Below are positions 53,086 through 62,900 of a DNA stretch of 64,000 nt, piece by piece. Source of the DNA: Corynebacterium humireducens NBRC 106098 = DSM 45392 (GTDB lineage: Bacteria > Actinomycetota > Actinomycetes > Mycobacteriales > Mycobacteriaceae). How positions within the stretch are numbered: the stretch's first letter is position 1; every line of letters starts with the position of its first letter. A program made the translations under genes and the position numbers. The stretch lies in assembly GCF_000819445.1 (NCBI RefSeq), contig NZ_CP005286.1, positions 1,798,001-1,862,000 on the forward strand, in the 5' to 3' direction. The notes below the pieces were generated by a model that was not told the origin of the DNA, did not search any database, and saw only the letters and a program-made list of their open reading frames with translations.

Positions 53086-53832
53086 CTAGCACTCCTCGTG
53101 CGGGCTGTCGATGAACAGCCCGCCGTGGTCGTGCAGCTCACCGAGGTTGTAGGCGTCGCGGAGATGGGCCTCCGTGAGCACCTCCTCCGGCGGCCCGGAG
53201 GCCACCACCCGCCCTGACATGAGCACCACATGGTCGGCGGCGCGGGCCTCCGCCAGGTCATGCGTGGTGAGCACGACCGTGCGGCCGTTGTCCGTCTCGT
53301 CGTGGATGATGTCGTCGATGATGCGGGCGGAGACTATGTCGAGCCCGGTGAGGGGTTCGTCGAGAAGCAGCACGTCGTGGTCCTGCGCCATGCCCTGCGC
53401 GACGTAGACGCGCTGGCGCTGTCCACCGGAGAGCTCCTCTAGGTGACGCCTGCCGAGGTCGGTCACGTTGAGGCGCTCCATGACCTCGTCGACACGCCGC
53501 CTGTCGGCACCACGGAAACGGCCGAACCAGCCGGTCGTCGGGTAGCGGCCCATGCGCACCACCTCCCGCACGGACAGCGGCACGCCCTCCGGGAAGGACA
53601 CCGACTGCATGACGTAGCTGATCCGCTCCCGCGGGTAGGCCACGCGCAGGGTGCCCGCCTGCGGTTCGATGAGACCGCCGATGGCGTGCAGGAGCGTGGA
53701 CTTGCCCGAACCGTTCGGGCCGATGATCGCTGTGAGCCGACCCAGCGGGATGCTCACGTCCGAGGGACGGACGGCGACGACACGCTCGTAGCCGAGCTGC
53801 AGGCCGGTGCCGACGGCGAGATCCCCCGTCAT
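53086..53832 (-). CDS. znuC: ABC transporter ATP-binding protein, zinc/manganese type
   Basis: 248-aa ATPase of a metal uptake system. Walker A is GPNGSGKST, the signature LSGGQRQRV, Walker B VLLLDEPLTGLD and the switch His in VLTTHDLAEA. ATG 53832 overlaps the permease stop (ATGA). An open frame upstream runs inside the permease gene and is not coding. The C-terminus DHGGLFIDSPHEEC is His/Glu/Cys-rich and might touch metal. Confidence 0.9.
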   Translation of the reverse strand: MTGDLAVGTGLQLGYERVVAVRPSDVSIPLGRLTAIIGPNGSGKSTLLHAIGGLIEPQAGTLRVAYPRERISYVMQSVSFPEGVPLSVREVVRMGRYPTTGWFGRFRGADRRRVDEVMERLNVTDLGRRHLEELSGGQRQRVYVAQGMAQDHDVLLLDEPLTGLDIVSARIIDDIIHDETDNGRTVVLTTHDLAEARAADHVVLMSGRVVASGPPEEVLTEAHLRDAYNLGELHDHGGLFIDSPHEEC

Positions 53833-54671
53833 GCCGCCACCTCCCGGGAGAAGAAGCGGCGCCGCACGTACCGGTACTCCATGACGACCAGGAACGCGGC
53901 GATCGGGACCAGCGCCATCGTCGCGGCGGCGGCCGTGCCCAGATGGAAGGACAGGACCAGACCGATGACCACCGAGGCCGCACCGATGAGGGCGGACACC
54001 GCGATCATCGTGGGGATCGACCGCGACAGCAGCGCAGCCGTCGCCGGCGGGGCGACGAGCAGGCTGAAGACGAGCATCGTACCGACGGCCTGGAAACTGC
54101 CGATCACGGACGTCGCGATGAGCACCAGCAGCAGCGCGTGGGTGAGCTTCGGACGCATGCCCAGCGACTCCGCCTTCACCGGCGAGAACGACAGCGCCAT
54201 GAGCGGACGGTAGAGAAGCAGCGAACCGAGGATGACCACCACCGCGAGCACGGCCTGCTGGCGGATCGTCTCCCACGAGACGCCGAGGGCGTCACCGAAG
54301 AGGATGCTGGTCAACGAGCCGGAGTAGGAGTCGGAGCGCGAGATGATCACCACGCCGAGCGCCATCATGCCGACGAACAGCAGGCCGATGGCGGTGTCCT
54401 CCTTGAGGTGCGTGTGCCGGTGGATCACCTCCACCGCACCGACCATCACGGCGGCCGCGACGGCGGCGCCCAGGAGCGGGCTGAAGTCGAAGACGACCGC
54501 GGCAGCAATGCCCGGCAGCACTCCGTGCACGAACGCGTCGCCGAAGAAGCTCATGCCGCGCAGCACGAGCCACACGCCGACGGTGGCGCTCATCACGGCT
54601 GCGATGAGCCCACCGACGAGTGCCCGCTGCTGGAATCCCAGCAGGAAGGGGTCAAGAAACCAATCAATCAC
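53829..54671 (-). CDS. znuB: Metal ABC transporter permease, zinc/manganese type
   Basis: 280-aa ABC-3 family permease with about eight helices; characteristic blocks are GVWLVLRGMSFFGDAFVHGVLPGIA and DTAIGLLFVGMMALGVVI, and LLVAPPATAALL near the C-terminus. It imports Zn2+ or Mn2+ delivered by the downstream-named binding protein, whose gene is 26 bp upstream. Part of a three-gene operon. Confidence 0.9.
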   Translation of the reverse strand: MIDWFLDPFLLGFQQRALVGGLIAAVMSATVGVWLVLRGMSFFGDAFVHGVLPGIAAAVVFDFSPLLGAAVAAAVMVGAVEVIHRHTHLKEDTAIGLLFVGMMALGVVIISRSDSYSGSLTSILFGDALGVSWETIRQQAVLAVVVILGSLLLYRPLMALSFSPVKAESLGMRPKLTHALLLVLIATSVIGSFQAVGTMLVFSLLVAPPATAALLSRSIPTMIAVSALIGAASVVIGLVLSFHLGTAAAATMALVPIAAFLVVMEYRYVRRRFFSREVAA

Positions 54672-54697
54672 GAACTGATTCTAGTCCTCTGCAGACC

Positions 54698-55714
54698 TCA
54701 GGCCAGCGCCTCGGAGATGAGGCGGGCGTTCTCCCTCATCATGCCCTGGTAATCGGCGGCCGGCCCGTCCTTCGGACCGACGGAACCCTCGTAGAGGGAG
54801 ACCACCTTGACCTCACCGCCGACCTCGGCGGCGAGGGCGTCGACCAGGCGCTGGTTGACGGCCGCGTTGGTGAAGATGACCGGGACGTTCTCCGCGCGGA
54901 TGACGTCAGCCAGGCCCGCCAGCTCCTGGGAGCTGGGCTGGGCCTCGGTGGAGCCGCCCGGGATGACGACGCCGGCGGAGTGGAAGTCGTAGGCCTTGTT
55001 GAAGTAGCCGTACGCCTGGTGGTCGGTGACGATGACGCGGCGCTCCTCCGGGATGTCGGCCAGCGCGTCACGGATCTCGTCGTCGAGGGCGGTCAGCTCA
55101 TCGGAGATCTCGGCGCCGCAGGTGGCCCACTTCTCGTTGCCTGTGAGGTCGGCGACCTTGTCGCCGATCGTCTGCGCGGCGGTGGCCATGCGGGAGGCAT
55201 CGAGCCAGAAGTGCGGGTCGAACTCGCCGTGGGCGTGGCCCTCGTGGCCATCATTTTCGCCGTGGCCTTCATGTTCGTCGTGGTCAGCGTGCTCATCGTG
55301 CCCCTCGTGGTCGCCGTGGTCGTCGGCGCCCCACGGCAGCGGGTCGACGTGCTCGGCGACGGGGAAGACCTCGGTGCCGTCGGCGGCGACCTGCTGGAGG
55401 GAGGCGTCGAGGCCGCCCTCGAGGCCGAGGCCGTTGGCGACGACGAGGTCGGCCTTGACCATGTCGGCGACCTGCGCGGAGGAGGCGGAGAACTGGTGCG
55501 GGTCGGCGTTGACCGGCATGAGGGTGCTGGCGGTGCCGCCGGCGCAGGTGGCGATCTGCTCGACGACGGAGCCGAGCGGGGTGGTGGTGGCGACGATGGA
55601 GATGTCGTCACCGGCGGCGGTGGTCGCGCCGCCTTTCCCGGCGTCCGAGCAGGCGCTGAGGGTGAGGGCGGTGACGGAAGCGATGGCGAGGCCGATGGTG
55701 GTGCGTGCCCGCAT
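54698..55714 (-). CDS. znuA: Metal-binding lipoprotein of the zinc-type ABC transporter
   Basis: 338-aa cluster A-I (ZnuA/TroA) substrate-binding protein. ATG 55714 (MRARTTIGLA) starts a signal peptide with lipobox LTLSAC; mature protein begins at that Cys. Metal ligands are in VNADPHQFSA, FDPHFWLDA, TDHQAYGYF and a late Glu/Asp. A long His/Asp/Glu loop (DDHGDHEGHDEHADHDEHEG..., ~residues 138-170) is the hallmark of zinc rather than manganese uptake. First gene of the operon, with a Zur-like box upstream. Confidence 0.92.
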   Translation of the reverse strand: MRARTTIGLAIASVTALTLSACSDAGKGGATTAAGDDISIVATTTPLGSVVEQIATCAGGTASTLMPVNADPHQFSASSAQVADMVKADLVVANGLGLEGGLDASLQQVAADGTEVFPVAEHVDPLPWGADDHGDHEGHDEHADHDEHEGHGENDGHEGHAHGEFDPHFWLDASRMATAAQTIGDKVADLTGNEKWATCGAEISDELTALDDEIRDALADIPEERRVIVTDHQAYGYFNKAYDFHSAGVVIPGGSTEAQPSSQELAGLADVIRAENVPVIFTNAAVNQRLVDALAAEVGGEVKVVSLYEGSVGPKDGPAADYQGMMRENARLISEALA

Positions 55715-55749
55715 GTGGTGGCTCCTTGGGTTTCTTATTGAAAAACTAC

Positions 55750-55764
55750 TGAAAACTGTTTCCA
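55750..55764 (-). promoter_or_regulatory. Zur-like box upstream of znuA
   Basis: TGAAAACTGTTTCCA is an imperfect palindrome matching the actinobacterial Zur box pattern TGAAAA-N3-TTTTCA, 36 bp upstream of the znuA start. Zinc repression of the operon is expected from family knowledge. Confidence 0.6.
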
Positions 55765-55769
55765 ATAGT

Positions 55770-56058
55770 ACCCGTGGGCACGCTTCCGCACCATTCGGAC
55801 GGGACCGGGCAGGGCCTCCCGGCAACCCCACAACCACCCCCATGATGGGGTGACGGCAGAGCCTCCCCCGATTTCCACCCTCACCTGGATTGATCGCCCA
55901 TCACCCGGGTGCCCGCTCAATTTGGAAGGTTTCACTTATGTACGGTGGAATGCTGAAGACCCCACCGCATGACTTTGTCACCGGGTCCCCGGCGGTCCAT
56001 GTCTTCACGGGTCGCCCCGCGCGCCCGGGAGCGCCGCAGACCCCCTGGAAAGGTAGAT
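55770..56058. other. Intergenic region between znuA and the cyclodeaminase-family gene
   Basis: Only a short open frame starting at ATG 55938 (MYGGMLKTPPHDF), preceded by GGAAGG, is notable; it runs on into the next gene in another frame and is not convincing. CACCCGGGTG at 55902-55911 is a small palindrome. No RNA gene recognised. Confidence 0.4.
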
Positions 56059-57219
56059 GTGAGCTCCCCCTACGCAGACACCCCGCGCATCGACACCCTC
56101 TGGCTCTCCGAGCCCGACATGATCGAGGCGGGCGTCACCGACTCCGCCGCCTGCGTCGAGACCATGGAGGAGACCCTGATCCTCCTGGCCGACGGCGACT
56201 ACCGCATGGCCGGTGCCTCCGCGAACTCCCACGGTGCCCAGATCAACTTCCCCGAGAACCCCGAGCACGAGGGCATGCCCGCCGACGGCCCCGACCGCCG
56301 CTTCATGGCCATGCCGGCCTACCTCGGTGGCCGCTTCCGCGCCGCCGGCGTGAAGTGGTACGGCTCCAACGCCGAGAACCGCAACCATGACCTGCCGCGT
56401 TCCATCCACGTGTTCGTCCTCAACGATGCGGTCACCGGCGCCCCGCTGGCGATGATGTCCGCCAACCTGCTCTCCGCCTACCGCACCGGCGCGGTCCCGG
56501 GCGTCGGCGTGAAGCACCTGGCCGTCGAGAACGCCGAGGAGGTCGGCATCATCGGCCCCGGCGTCATGAGCCGCACCATCTTCGACGCCGCCCTCTCCCA
56601 GCGTCCGTCGATCAAGCGCGTGAAGATCAAGGGCCGTTCCGCCGACTCCACCCGACGCGTCGCCGACTGGTTCACCGAGACATACCCGCAGCTCGAGTCC
56701 GTCACGGTCGTCGACACCGAGCAGGAGGCCATCGAGAACTCCGACATCCTCATCGCCGGCACCTCCACCTCCCCGGACGGTCCCTCGGGCTTCCCGTACT
56801 TCAGGCGTGAGTGGATCAAGCCCGGCGCGCTGATCCTGTGCCCGGCCGCGGCGCGCTTCGACGAGGACTTCATCCGCTCCGACGAGGCCAACCTCGTCGT
56901 GGACTACACCGGCCTGTACGCCGAGTGGTTCAACGAGAACGGCCCCGACGTCACCTACGAGCGGCTCCTCGGCATCCCCGGCAACCGCTGGTGGGACATG
57001 ACCGAGGAGGGCATCCTGCCGAAGGAGCGCCTGGTGAACATCGGCGACATCGCCGCCGGCCGTGCCCTGGGCCGCGAGAACGACGAGCAGATCTTCTGCT
57101 ACTCCATCGGCGGCATGCCCGTGGAGGACGTCGCCTGGGCCTGGGACGTCTACCACAACGCCCTGGAGAAGGGCATCGGCACCAGGCTCAACCTGTGGGA
57201 CACCCCCACCCTCAAGTAA
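56059..57219 (+). CDS. Ornithine cyclodeaminase/mu-crystallin family protein
   Basis: 386-aa NAD(P)-binding protein of the ornithine cyclodeaminase superfamily. The central Rossmann region is [22 protein letters not shown], with [17 protein letters not shown] before it and [11 protein letters not shown] after. It is longer than classical ornithine cyclodeaminases (~330-350 aa) and has an extra segment ([24 protein letters not shown]...). Very similar proteins carry the database name tyramine oxidase subunit B, which I treat as a label only. GTG 56059 follows GGAAAGG; the frame is open further upstream without support. It is followed 54 bp later by a second glutamine synthetase gene, suggesting nitrogen release plus capture. 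Confidence 0.82.
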   Translation: MSSPYADTPRIDTLWLSEPDMIEAGVTDSAACVETMEETLILLADGDYRMAGASANSHGAQINFPENPEHEGMPADGPDRRFMAMPAYLGGRFRAAGVKWYGSNAENRNHDLPRSIHVFVLNDAVTGAPLAMMSANLLSAYRTGAVPGVGVKHLAVENAEEVGIIGPGVMSRTIFDAALSQRPSIKRVKIKGRSADSTRRVADWFTETYPQLESVTVVDTEQEAIENSDILIAGTSTSPDGPSGFPYFRREWIKPGALILCPAAARFDEDFIRSDEANLVVDYTGLYAEWFNENGPDVTYERLLGIPGNRWWDMTEEGILPKERLVNIGDIAAGRALGRENDEQIFCYSIGGMPVEDVAWAWDVYHNALEKGIGTRLNLWDTPTLK

Positions 57220-57272
57220 GCCCCTCAAGCAAGACACCTGAACACAACAATCTAGGAGCCCTGACACCTGTC

Positions 57273-58709
57273 GTGTCCTTCCAGTCCACCACCGACCTGA
57301 TCGACTTCATGCGCGATGAGGGGGTGGAGTACCTGGACATCCGTTTCACCGATGTCCCCGGCACAGAACACGCGCTGACGGTTCCCGCCGCGGCGCTGAC
57401 CGAGGAGACCGCGGCGGAGGGCTTCGCCTTCGACGGCTCGTCGATCGCAGGTTTCACCTCGGTCGACGAGTCCGACATGACCCTCATGCCGGACGTCTCG
57501 ACGGCCTACGTGGACCCCTTCCGTCACCGGAAGACGGTGAACATGCAGTTCTTCGTCCACGACCCCTTCACCCGCGAGGCGTTCTCCCGCGATCCGCGCA
57601 ACATCGCCCGCAAGGCGGAGGAGTACATGCGTGCCTCCGGCATCGCCGACGAGTGCTACATCGGCGCCGAGGCCGAGTTCTTCGTCTTCGACTCGGTCCG
57701 CTACTCCACCGACGTCCACCGTTCCTTCCACCAGGTCGACTCCGACGAGGGCTGGTGGAACTCCGACGCGGAGACCATGATCGACGGTTCCCCGAACCTG
57801 GGCAACAAGATCCGCGTCAACGACGGCTACTTCCCCGTCGCCCCCTACGACAAGACGATCCCGGTGCGCGACGAGATCGCGCACAACCTCTCGCAGGTCG
57901 GTTTCGAGATCGAGCGTTTCCACCACGAGGTCTCCACGGGTGGCATCCAGGAGGTGAACTACCGCTTCAACACCCTCCTGCACGCGGCGGATGACCTGCA
58001 GAAGTTCAAGTACATCGTGAAGAACACCGCCGACGCCCACGGCAAGGTCGCCACCTTCATGCCGAAGCCGCTTCTCGACGACGGCGGCTGCGGCATGCAC
58101 GCCCACCAGTCCCTGTGGAAGGACGGCCGACCGCTGTTCCACGACGAGGAAGGTTACGCCGGCCTCTCCGAGACCGCCCGCCACTACATCGGTGGCCTGC
58201 TGGCCCACGCCCCGGCGGTCCTGGCGTTCACCAACCCGACGGTCAACTCCTACCGTCGCCTCTACTCCGGTTTCGAGGCCCCGGTGAACCTGGTGTACTC
58301 CCAGCGCAACCGTTCCGCCGCGATCCGTATCCCGGTGACCGGCCCCTCCGCCGCCGCCAAGCGCATCGAGTTCCGCGCCCCGGACCCCTCCGGCAACCCC
58401 TACCTCGGTTTCGCGGCCCAGCTGCTGGCCGGTCTGGACGGCATCAAGAACCGCATCGAGCCGGGCGACCCGGTGGACAAGGACCTCTACGAGCTGGAGC
58501 CGGAGGAGGCCGACAAGGTGCCGCGCGTCCCGCACTCCCTGGAGTCCTCGCTGTACGCCCTGGAGAACGACCACGAGTTCCTCACCGAGGGCGACGTGTT
58601 CACCGAGGACCTCATCGAGGCCTACATCCAGCTGAAGTACGACAACGAGATCAACCCGATGCGCCAAGGCCCGACGCCGAAGGAGTTCGAGCTCTACTTC
58701 AACTGCTAG
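57273..58709 (+). CDS. Second GlnA-type glutamine synthetase
   Basis: 478-aa type I glutamine synthetase, the same length as the GlnA encoded at 47743 and closely similar along its whole length ([12 protein letters not shown] versus [63 protein letters not shown]). The adenylylation Tyr is kept in [12 protein letters not shown]. This is unlike the shorter GlnA2/GlnA3/GlnA4 paralogues of Actinobacteria and looks like a true GS duplicate. GTG 57273 is used; TAGGAG lies 15 nt upstream. The adjacent cyclodeaminase-family gene points to a role in assimilating ammonia set free from an amine or amino acid. Confidence 0.92.
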   Translation: MSFQSTTDLIDFMRDEGVEYLDIRFTDVPGTEHALTVPAAALTEETAAEGFAFDGSSIAGFTSVDESDMTLMPDVSTAYVDPFRHRKTVNMQFFVHDPFTREAFSRDPRNIARKAEEYMRASGIADECYIGAEAEFFVFDSVRYSTDVHRSFHQVDSDEGWWNSDAETMIDGSPNLGNKIRVNDGYFPVAPYDKTIPVRDEIAHNLSQVGFEIERFHHEVSTGGIQEVNYRFNTLLHAADDLQKFKYIVKNTADAHGKVATFMPKPLLDDGGCGMHAHQSLWKDGRPLFHDEEGYAGLSETARHYIGGLLAHAPAVLAFTNPTVNSYRRLYSGFEAPVNLVYSQRNRSAAIRIPVTGPSAAAKRIEFRAPDPSGNPYLGFAAQLLAGLDGIKNRIEPGDPVDKDLYELEPEEADKVPRVPHSLESSLYALENDHEFLTEGDVFTEDLIEAYIQLKYDNEINPMRQGPTPKEFELYFNC

Positions 58710-58720
58710 GTTCAGCAGGC

Positions 58721-59086
58721 ATGCGGCGCAGTTACGTCCTCGGGGCGACAGAGCACACGGACCTCCGGGGCATCCGGCGGGTGCTCGCACGCTACCGCTA
58801 CGACGCGCCGTGGGTGCTTCTCGACGCCCGCCCCGTCCTCGAGGTCTCCTGGTTCGGGGAGGGCGCGGTGTCGTTCTACGCCACCACTCCCCCGCTGCCT
58901 CCCGACCCCGCCCTGGCCCGCCTCCTCTTCGACCTCGGGTCCTGCGGACTGCTGCTCGGGGTGTCGCCGGGGCCGCCGGACATCGTCATCTGCGGTGGTC
59001 ACAGTACGGCGGCGGAGGTGGCCAATCCGGGGGAGATCGTGGTCACGGTGCATGATCCGGGGCAACTCAATGCAATAATGACCGGT
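58721..59086 (+). other. In-frame coding-like stretch ahead of yjdM
   Basis: From ATG 58721 an open frame runs without a stop straight into yjdM. It reads as a plausible ~120-residue alpha/beta protein (RYDAPWVLLDARPVLEVSWFG, ARLLFDLGSCGLLLGVSPG, DIVICGGHSTAAEVANPGEIVVTVHDPG), and third codon positions are strongly GC-rich until the last ~10 codons. Either it is an N-terminal domain fused to YjdM, or a former separate gene that lost its stop. I do not recognise the domain. Confidence 0.5.
59074..59079 (+). promoter_or_regulatory. -10 element giving a leaderless yjdM mRNA
   Basis: AATAAT lies 7 nt before the ATG at 59087, in a local dip in GC, and supports initiation there rather than only at 58721. 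Confidence 0.6.
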
Positions 59087-59449
59087 ATGAGCGACACTAA
59101 CTTCCCGCCCTGCCCGGAATGCAACAGCGAGTACACCTACGAGATGGACCCCCTCCTGGTCTGCCCGGAGTGCGGCCACGAGTGGAACCCGGACGCCGCC
59201 GAGTCCACCGAGTCCACCGCCTCCGGTGAGCCGGTGATCCGCGACTCCGTCGGCAACGTCCTCGCGGACGGCGACTCCGTGACCGTGGTCAAGACCCTCA
59301 AGGTCAAGGGTGCGAGCCAGCCGATCAAGGCGGGCACCACCGTCCGCAACATCCGCCTCATCCCGCCTGTCGACGGCCACGACATCGACGCCCGCGTCGA
59401 CGGCTTCGGCCAGATGAAGCTGAAGTCCTCGATCGTGAAGAAGATCTAG
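59087..59449 (+). CDS. yjdM: YjdM/PhnA-family zinc-ribbon protein
   Basis: 120-aa member of the PhnA/YjdM family. The N-terminus has a zinc ribbon, CPECNSEYTYEMDPLLVCPECGHEW, and the C-terminal small beta-barrel contains IRDSVGNVLADGDSVTVVKTLKVKG and DARVDGFGQMKLKSSIVKK. Despite the old name alkylphosphonate uptake protein, a role in phosphonate use is not established and no phn genes are near. Start ATG 59087 (MSDTNFPPCPEC) is the family start and fits the leaderless -10. Confidence 0.92.
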   Translation: MSDTNFPPCPECNSEYTYEMDPLLVCPECGHEWNPDAAESTESTASGEPVIRDSVGNVLADGDSVTVVKTLKVKGASQPIKAGTTVRNIRLIPPVDGHDIDARVDGFGQMKLKSSIVKKI

Positions 59450-59976
59450 GCGTCGCGCTTGCGGTAGCCCATCCGCGGACGGAACCCGCCCGGGTGCTTC
59501 ATCTGGGCGACGGCGTCCGCGATGACCATGCGGTAGCGCGGCGCAATGGGCGGCAGCTGCGCGATGGAGAACCAGCCGACGTCCGTGGACTCCTCGTCGC
59601 CGACCGCCGGGGTGTCGTCGCCGACGACGCTGAGGCGCATCGACGTGTCCATGTAGCGGGCGATGTCCCCGTTGCCGTAGGTGACCGGCTCGATGGCGCC
59701 GACGCCGAGGAGGGCCTCCACGCGGGCGTCGAGAAGCGTCTCCTCCTTGACCTCCCGCACGGCGGTGACGTGGGGGTCCTCCCCGGGGTCGCAGATGCCG
59801 CACACCGGGGTCCAGGCGCCGTTGTCGGCGCGCCGGACCAGCAGCACCTCCGGGACGGCCCACAGCGGGGCGCCCGGCGGCACATCCCGGACGACGACCG
59901 CGGTGACGGCGGGCAGCCACAGTTCGTCGTGGCCGACCTTCTCGCGGAGACGGAGGATGAAGTCAGGGGTGGGCAC
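59446..59976 (-). CDS. Nudix hydrolase
   Basis: 176-aa pyrophosphohydrolase. The Nudix box is GICDPGEDPHVTAVREVKEET, matching GX5EX7REUXEE with a normal catalytic REVKEET helix. Strands before it (AVTAVVVRDV, EVLLVRRADNGAWTP) fit the fold. Substrate cannot be told from sequence. The last codon overlaps the yjdM stop on the other strand; it is 14 bp downstream of the large nuclease gene and likely cotranscribed, so it may sanitise or process nucleotides linked to that enzyme. Confidence 0.9.
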   Translation of the reverse strand: MPTPDFILRLREKVGHDELWLPAVTAVVVRDVPPGAPLWAVPEVLLVRRADNGAWTPVCGICDPGEDPHVTAVREVKEETLLDARVEALLGVGAIEPVTYGNGDIARYMDTSMRLSVVGDDTPAVGDEESTDVGWFSIAQLPPIAPRYRMVIADAVAQMKHPGGFRPRMGYRKRDA

Positions 59977-59990
59977 GTGTGGGTCCTTTC

Positions 59991-62900
59991 CTAGAGTCCG
60001 AGGATGAGATCGGCGATGTCGTCCTGCCGGCGGTGCCGGAAACGGGACACGGTGCGGCGGCGCGGGGCCCCAGCGTCGAGGCCGACGGCCCTGTTCAGAC
60101 GCTCGAGGGCCTGCTCGTCGGCGGCGCTGATCCAGGTGTCCAGGCCGGTGACGTTGAGCACCTCCGCCACTCCCGCACCCGAGGTGCGCGGGGTGGCCCG
60201 CTGGACGTCGAAACGCCCGTCGGCGGTGAACTGCAGCCAGATGCGCTCGCCCTCCCCGATGCCGGCGGCCTCGAGGAAACGGCGGATGGTGCTCACGGTG
60301 GCGCCGGTGCGGGTGTTGCCCACCGTCTGCTCACCGAGCGGGCTGTCGAGGGTCCGCTTCCCCAGCATGGGGATGTCGAGGGCCACCGCCACGCCCCGCG
60401 GCACCCCGCTGCCGGACCCGCGGAGGTGCTCGGAGGTCACGGTGACCAGCAGGAACCAGTCACCGCCGACGCGGTAGAGGCCCGGGGTCTCGTCCGGGTC
60501 CAGGTCGAGTTCCTGCACCTCCTCCACGCAGCTGACCATGCCGTCGACGGTCTGGAACTCGGCGGACGAGGCGTACGCGCGCACCGAGGTCTCCGCCACC
60601 CCCAGCTCCCCGGCCTCCGCGAGGAGGTCACGCAGCGGGACGGGACCGTCCTCGACGCGGCGGCCGATCCACTCCACCAGGGTCGAGTACTCCTCCATCC
60701 CCCAGTCGACCAGGGCCCAGCGGTCACGGCCCACGCGGATGATCCGCGGGTCCGCGCCCATCGCGTTGGAGAGGGTCCGCGGGTTGACGTCACCGAGCCG
60801 CGCGACGAGGTCGGCGACGGTGAGCGGCTCCCCCTCGATCGCGAGCAGCGCCGCCGCCCGGTCCTGCGAGGAGCGGGTGCGGGTGAGGATGTGGTCCCCC
60901 TCCACGATCGCCTCCCCCGCCAGCCGCTCCGCGAGCAGATCCTTGTCGACGCCCAGGTTCTCCCCCACCGCGCTCAGGGACACCACGCCGAACTCGTCGG
61001 CGAAGTCCTTCAGCGCGGCGGCGAGGTCCGCGTCGAGGCCGGCCCGCTGGAACCAGCCGTCGGCGATGACCCAGGCGTCGGCGAGCCAGGCCACGGCCTC
61101 GAGCATGGAGTGTCCGGCGACGGGTCCCTCAGCCGCCAGGGCCGGCAGGTCACGCAGCACGTCGGCGACACGGGCGAGGGCGCCGTAGCGCTGCGGCAGG
61201 GCGTCGATGACGAGGTGGAGGGCGTCGTCCGGCTCGACGAGGCGTCGCTTGAGCTGGGTCTCCAGCTGCCGGATGCGCTCGCGGGTGATGCCGTGGTCGG
61301 CGCCGATCTCCTCCAGGGTGCGGGAACCCATGATGCGGCCGACGAAGATGTCGATGTCCCGCTGGTCGGTGCCGATGCGGCGGAGCAGCTCCGCGCGGGC
61401 GCGACGCACGGCGGAGGTGGCCGGGTCGGACCAGTAGGCGTCCGCCGCCAGGGTCCGCCACGCACGGTGGACCGGGGCCGGGGCGCCGTCCGCGGGGGCG
61501 GCGGGCAGGGAGCCGGTCAGGGCCAGCCACTCGGTGAGGGTCTCCACCTCCCGCTGCGGCGCCGCCCACTCGCCGGTCTCCTCTGCCCCGTCGTCGAGGT
61601 AGATGTCCTCGGCGCCGGTGACCAGGTAGTCCCCGGTGGGGGCGTCGAGGGCCGAGTGCACCACGGCGACGAGCGTGCGGTGGACCCGCAGCCGACCGAA
61701 GCCGGGGACGTCCATGAGCTGGGTGGCCGAGGCCTCCAGCGGGCGCGGCCACCGGTTGAGCCAGCGGGCGACGACCGTGCCGGTACGCGGCAGGGAGTCG
61801 GGCACCTCGGTGGGGTCCAGGCGCGGGGACAGCTCATGCAGGGGCACGTTGCGGTGGCGCTGCAGCCAGGCCTGCGCGATGTCGTCGGCGCCGGCGGGCT
61901 CCACCCCCAGGGAGGCGAGCCACGGGAAGATCTCGGTGAAGGGGGTGCCCGGGGTGGCGGGTGCGTCCGGGGTCTCCGGGGTGTCCAGCGGCGCGAGGTC
62001 CCGCAGCATGCGGGCGAAGGTCGTCTCATCGACGATGGGCACGCCGAACTCCCGGGCCCGGCGGGCCTTGCCGCTCATGGAGTCCGGGTTCGCCGCCACC
62101 AGCAGCGCGGAGCGCCGGGTGACGCCGCCGACGTCGAGTCCCGCGGCCCGGGCGCGCTGCTCCCAGGTGTCCCGGCCCAGGGTGAGGGCACCGGTGAAGG
62201 TGACACGGTCGCCGTGCCGCAGGCCGGTGTCCTCGGCCTCGCCGTAGACCGGCTCCGCCAGCAGCGCGTCGACGGATTCCGGGTCCACGGCCAGCTGCAC
62301 CGCGATGTCGTGCAGATGCGCGCGTTCCGCGGCGGTGACCACCCCGTCGGCCCACGCCTCGACGGCGAGCTGACGCAGGTAGTCGAGGTGGATCTCCAGG
62401 ACCTCGTCGCGGCTGAGGCCCAGCTCCCCGGCGGCGGCCACGAGCTGCTCGATCTCGCTGCGCGAGAGGTGGTGGTCCAGCAGGGCACCCCGCAGGAGGA
62501 CACGGTAGCGGTCGATCTCGGCGACCCCGGTGTCCGGGACGTTCGCGGTCAGCCGCTCGAACCAGTGACCCGCCCCGTCGGAGGCCGGCTCCGTGCCGCG
62601 GACGAGGAGCGCCTCCCGCGGCAGGTCAGGCACGGGCCACGACAGGGGTGCCACGTCCCCGCCACGGGCCCCGTGCTTCTCGACGAGCACCCGGAACAGC
62701 TCCGCCGTCGCCGTCGCATCAGCCAGCGCCGCGTGCGGCAGCTCATTGTGCAGGCCGGCGCAGCTCAGGCAGTCCGCCAGCCGCTCCGGCGCACCCGGCA
62801 GGTGCGCCCGGGACAGGACGCGGGTGCACAGGGACCAGGAGCCCGGGTCGGGCAGGTCGACGTCGAGACGCGCGAACTCCGCCGCCAGGAAACGGGTGTC

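Noticed and set aside
55890..56390. Open frame from the znuA-cyclodeaminase gap, including MYGGMLKTPPHDF
   Set aside because: It runs into the cyclodeaminase gene in another frame and becomes Arg/His-rich; a leader peptide at 55938 is possible but unsupported.
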